Source: Bondarzewia mesenterica (lineage: Eukaryota; Basidiomycota; Agaricomycetes; Russulales; Bondarzewiaceae). From it: a stretch of 33,809 nucleotides of DNA. Positions 33,301-33,809 of this stretch are shown piece by piece (positions within the stretch are counted from its first letter, which is position 1; each line of letters begins with the position of its first letter). Under the pieces are notes generated by a model. It worked only from the letters and a program-made list of their open reading frames with translations. It was not told the DNA's origin and did no database searches. The translations under genes and the position numbers were made by a program. The stretch lies in NCBI GenBank assembly GCA_004802705.1, contig SGPL01000369.1, positions 1-33,809 on the forward strand, in the 5' to 3' direction.

Positions 33301-33809
33301 CGCAAGGTGAGCGTTTTCGAATCTATGCGATTTTGACTGAGAGAATTGAGCGTAGGACGGTGCGCAGGAGAACATGAAGGACGTCATTGCGGACATCATG
33401 ACCCGGCAGGAAGCTCAGGTGAAACAGCTCGCCGAGGGACACTACACTGGGTCATGTTTCAGGGGTTTCATCCGGAGATGGGAGATGAACACGGCACCCG
33501 CGCCGTTGGAAGAGGAACAGAAACCACAACCACCGTGAGTGCCCCCGAGGCTCCATCCCTTTTCGCGCGCCTGATGCTGACGAGTCGTTCGCGCCCCGCA
33601 GCGTACCCTTGGAGATCCGGCGGCTCGAGGCGGAAGAAGAGAGCTACTTCAACGCGGACGACGACGACGACGACAACGCGCCCCCACTACTCACCGCGCC
33701 GCTCCTCTCCCGCCAATTCGCAGGCCAAAAACGCAAGCGCCAGACGCGCCTGCCAGGCATGCCCATGCGCCCGCTTCGGCCCTCCAGCATCCTCCTCCCA
33801 CGGCCGCCG
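30349..33809 (+). CDS. PSY2: Protein phosphatase 4 regulatory subunit 3 (Psy2/SMEK/Falafel), 3' end cut by the window
   Basis: Exons seen: 30349-30726, 30831-31005, 31073-31201, 31253-31443, 31508-31604, 31687-31764, 31827-32605, about 32686-32820(+1), 32902-33075, 33137-33306, 33369-33535 and 33601 onward, still open at 33809. A Pro/Ser/Gln-rich N-terminal extension of about 126 residues precedes the EVH1/PH-like domain (VYELENGRSWMDRGTAFCFGHY...ETLIVWTEPNGLDYALSFQDPEGCAEVWQFILEVQ). The SMEK helical repeats follow (DYLKAMIDVMIQAEDLECIDDLQALCSL, LDDELFLGVIGMLEYDPEFPGYKANYREFF, RIIDDSTHNVLTSAIIYSQFDIVSHVQ). Near the cut is an acidic run and a basic GQKRKRQTR motif, a likely nuclear signal. The subunit targets PP4 to substrates such as phosphorylated H2AX/Rad53 in DNA-damage recovery. 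Borders of the later exons are accurate to a few bases. Confidence 0.92.

Noticed and set aside
1..33809. CRISPR arrays, bacterial operons, rRNA or tRNA genes
   Set aside because: No regular repeat-spacer pattern, no Shine-Dalgarno or operon layout, and no cloverleaf-like gene was recognised; the DNA is eukaryotic nuclear sequence.

Overview
The window is nuclear DNA of a filamentous basidiomycete, most likely an Agaricomycete. The evidence is the gene structure: many short introns (about 45-75 bp) with GT..AG ends, several exons of only 13-25 bp, short gaps between genes on both strands, and proteins that read best as agaricomycete-type versions of conserved eukaryotic families. All exon coordinates were worked out by hand from splice signals and reading frame; no database or alignment was available.

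Layout, left to right. (1) 358-1506 (+) a DJ-1/Hsp31-type protein. (2) 1732-2747 (-) a two-RRM U1A/U2B'' spliceosomal protein, tail to tail with it. (3) 3193-4421 (+) a TLC-domain ceramide synthase, divergent from gene 2. (4) 4877-7579 (+) a flavocytochrome b2 L-lactate dehydrogenase. (5) 7962-9528 (+) a Nem1-type HAD phosphatase. (6) 10467-11474 (-) the ESCRT-III subunit Snf7/Vps32. (7) 11831-13813 (-) an allantoate-permease-type MFS transporter. (8) 15245-18219 (+) a large transposon-like protein in AT-richer DNA. (9) 18698-22205 (-) a 16-exon E2 ubiquitin-conjugating protein with a UBA-like N-terminus and a cysteine-rich zinc-type region. (10) 22800-23225 (-) a small orphan gene. (11) 25427-26641 (-) a stomatin-type SPFH protein. 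(12) 28530-29916 (+) an EVE-domain (THYN1-like) protein. (13) 30349 to the window end (+) protein phosphatase 4 regulatory subunit 3 (Psy2/SMEK), cut by the edge.

The genes do not form one pathway. Most are single-copy housekeeping genes: splicing, sphingolipid synthesis, mitochondrial lactate oxidation, lipin control, ESCRT, ubiquitin and PP4 signalling. The transposon-like gene between genes 7 and 9 is the accessory part and the best candidate for something poorly described. It is a long, nearly intact protein with a candidate RNase-H-like nuclease core, and I recognise it only as a recurrent uncharacterised agaricomycete family.

Three genes (3, 7 and 8) each need one base removed from a homopolymer to keep their frame, and there is an undetermined base (n) at 4319. 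This pattern points to sequencing or assembly error at least as strongly as to pseudogenes. Two gaps of about 2 kb (23226-25426 and 26642-28529) hold no gene I can support.
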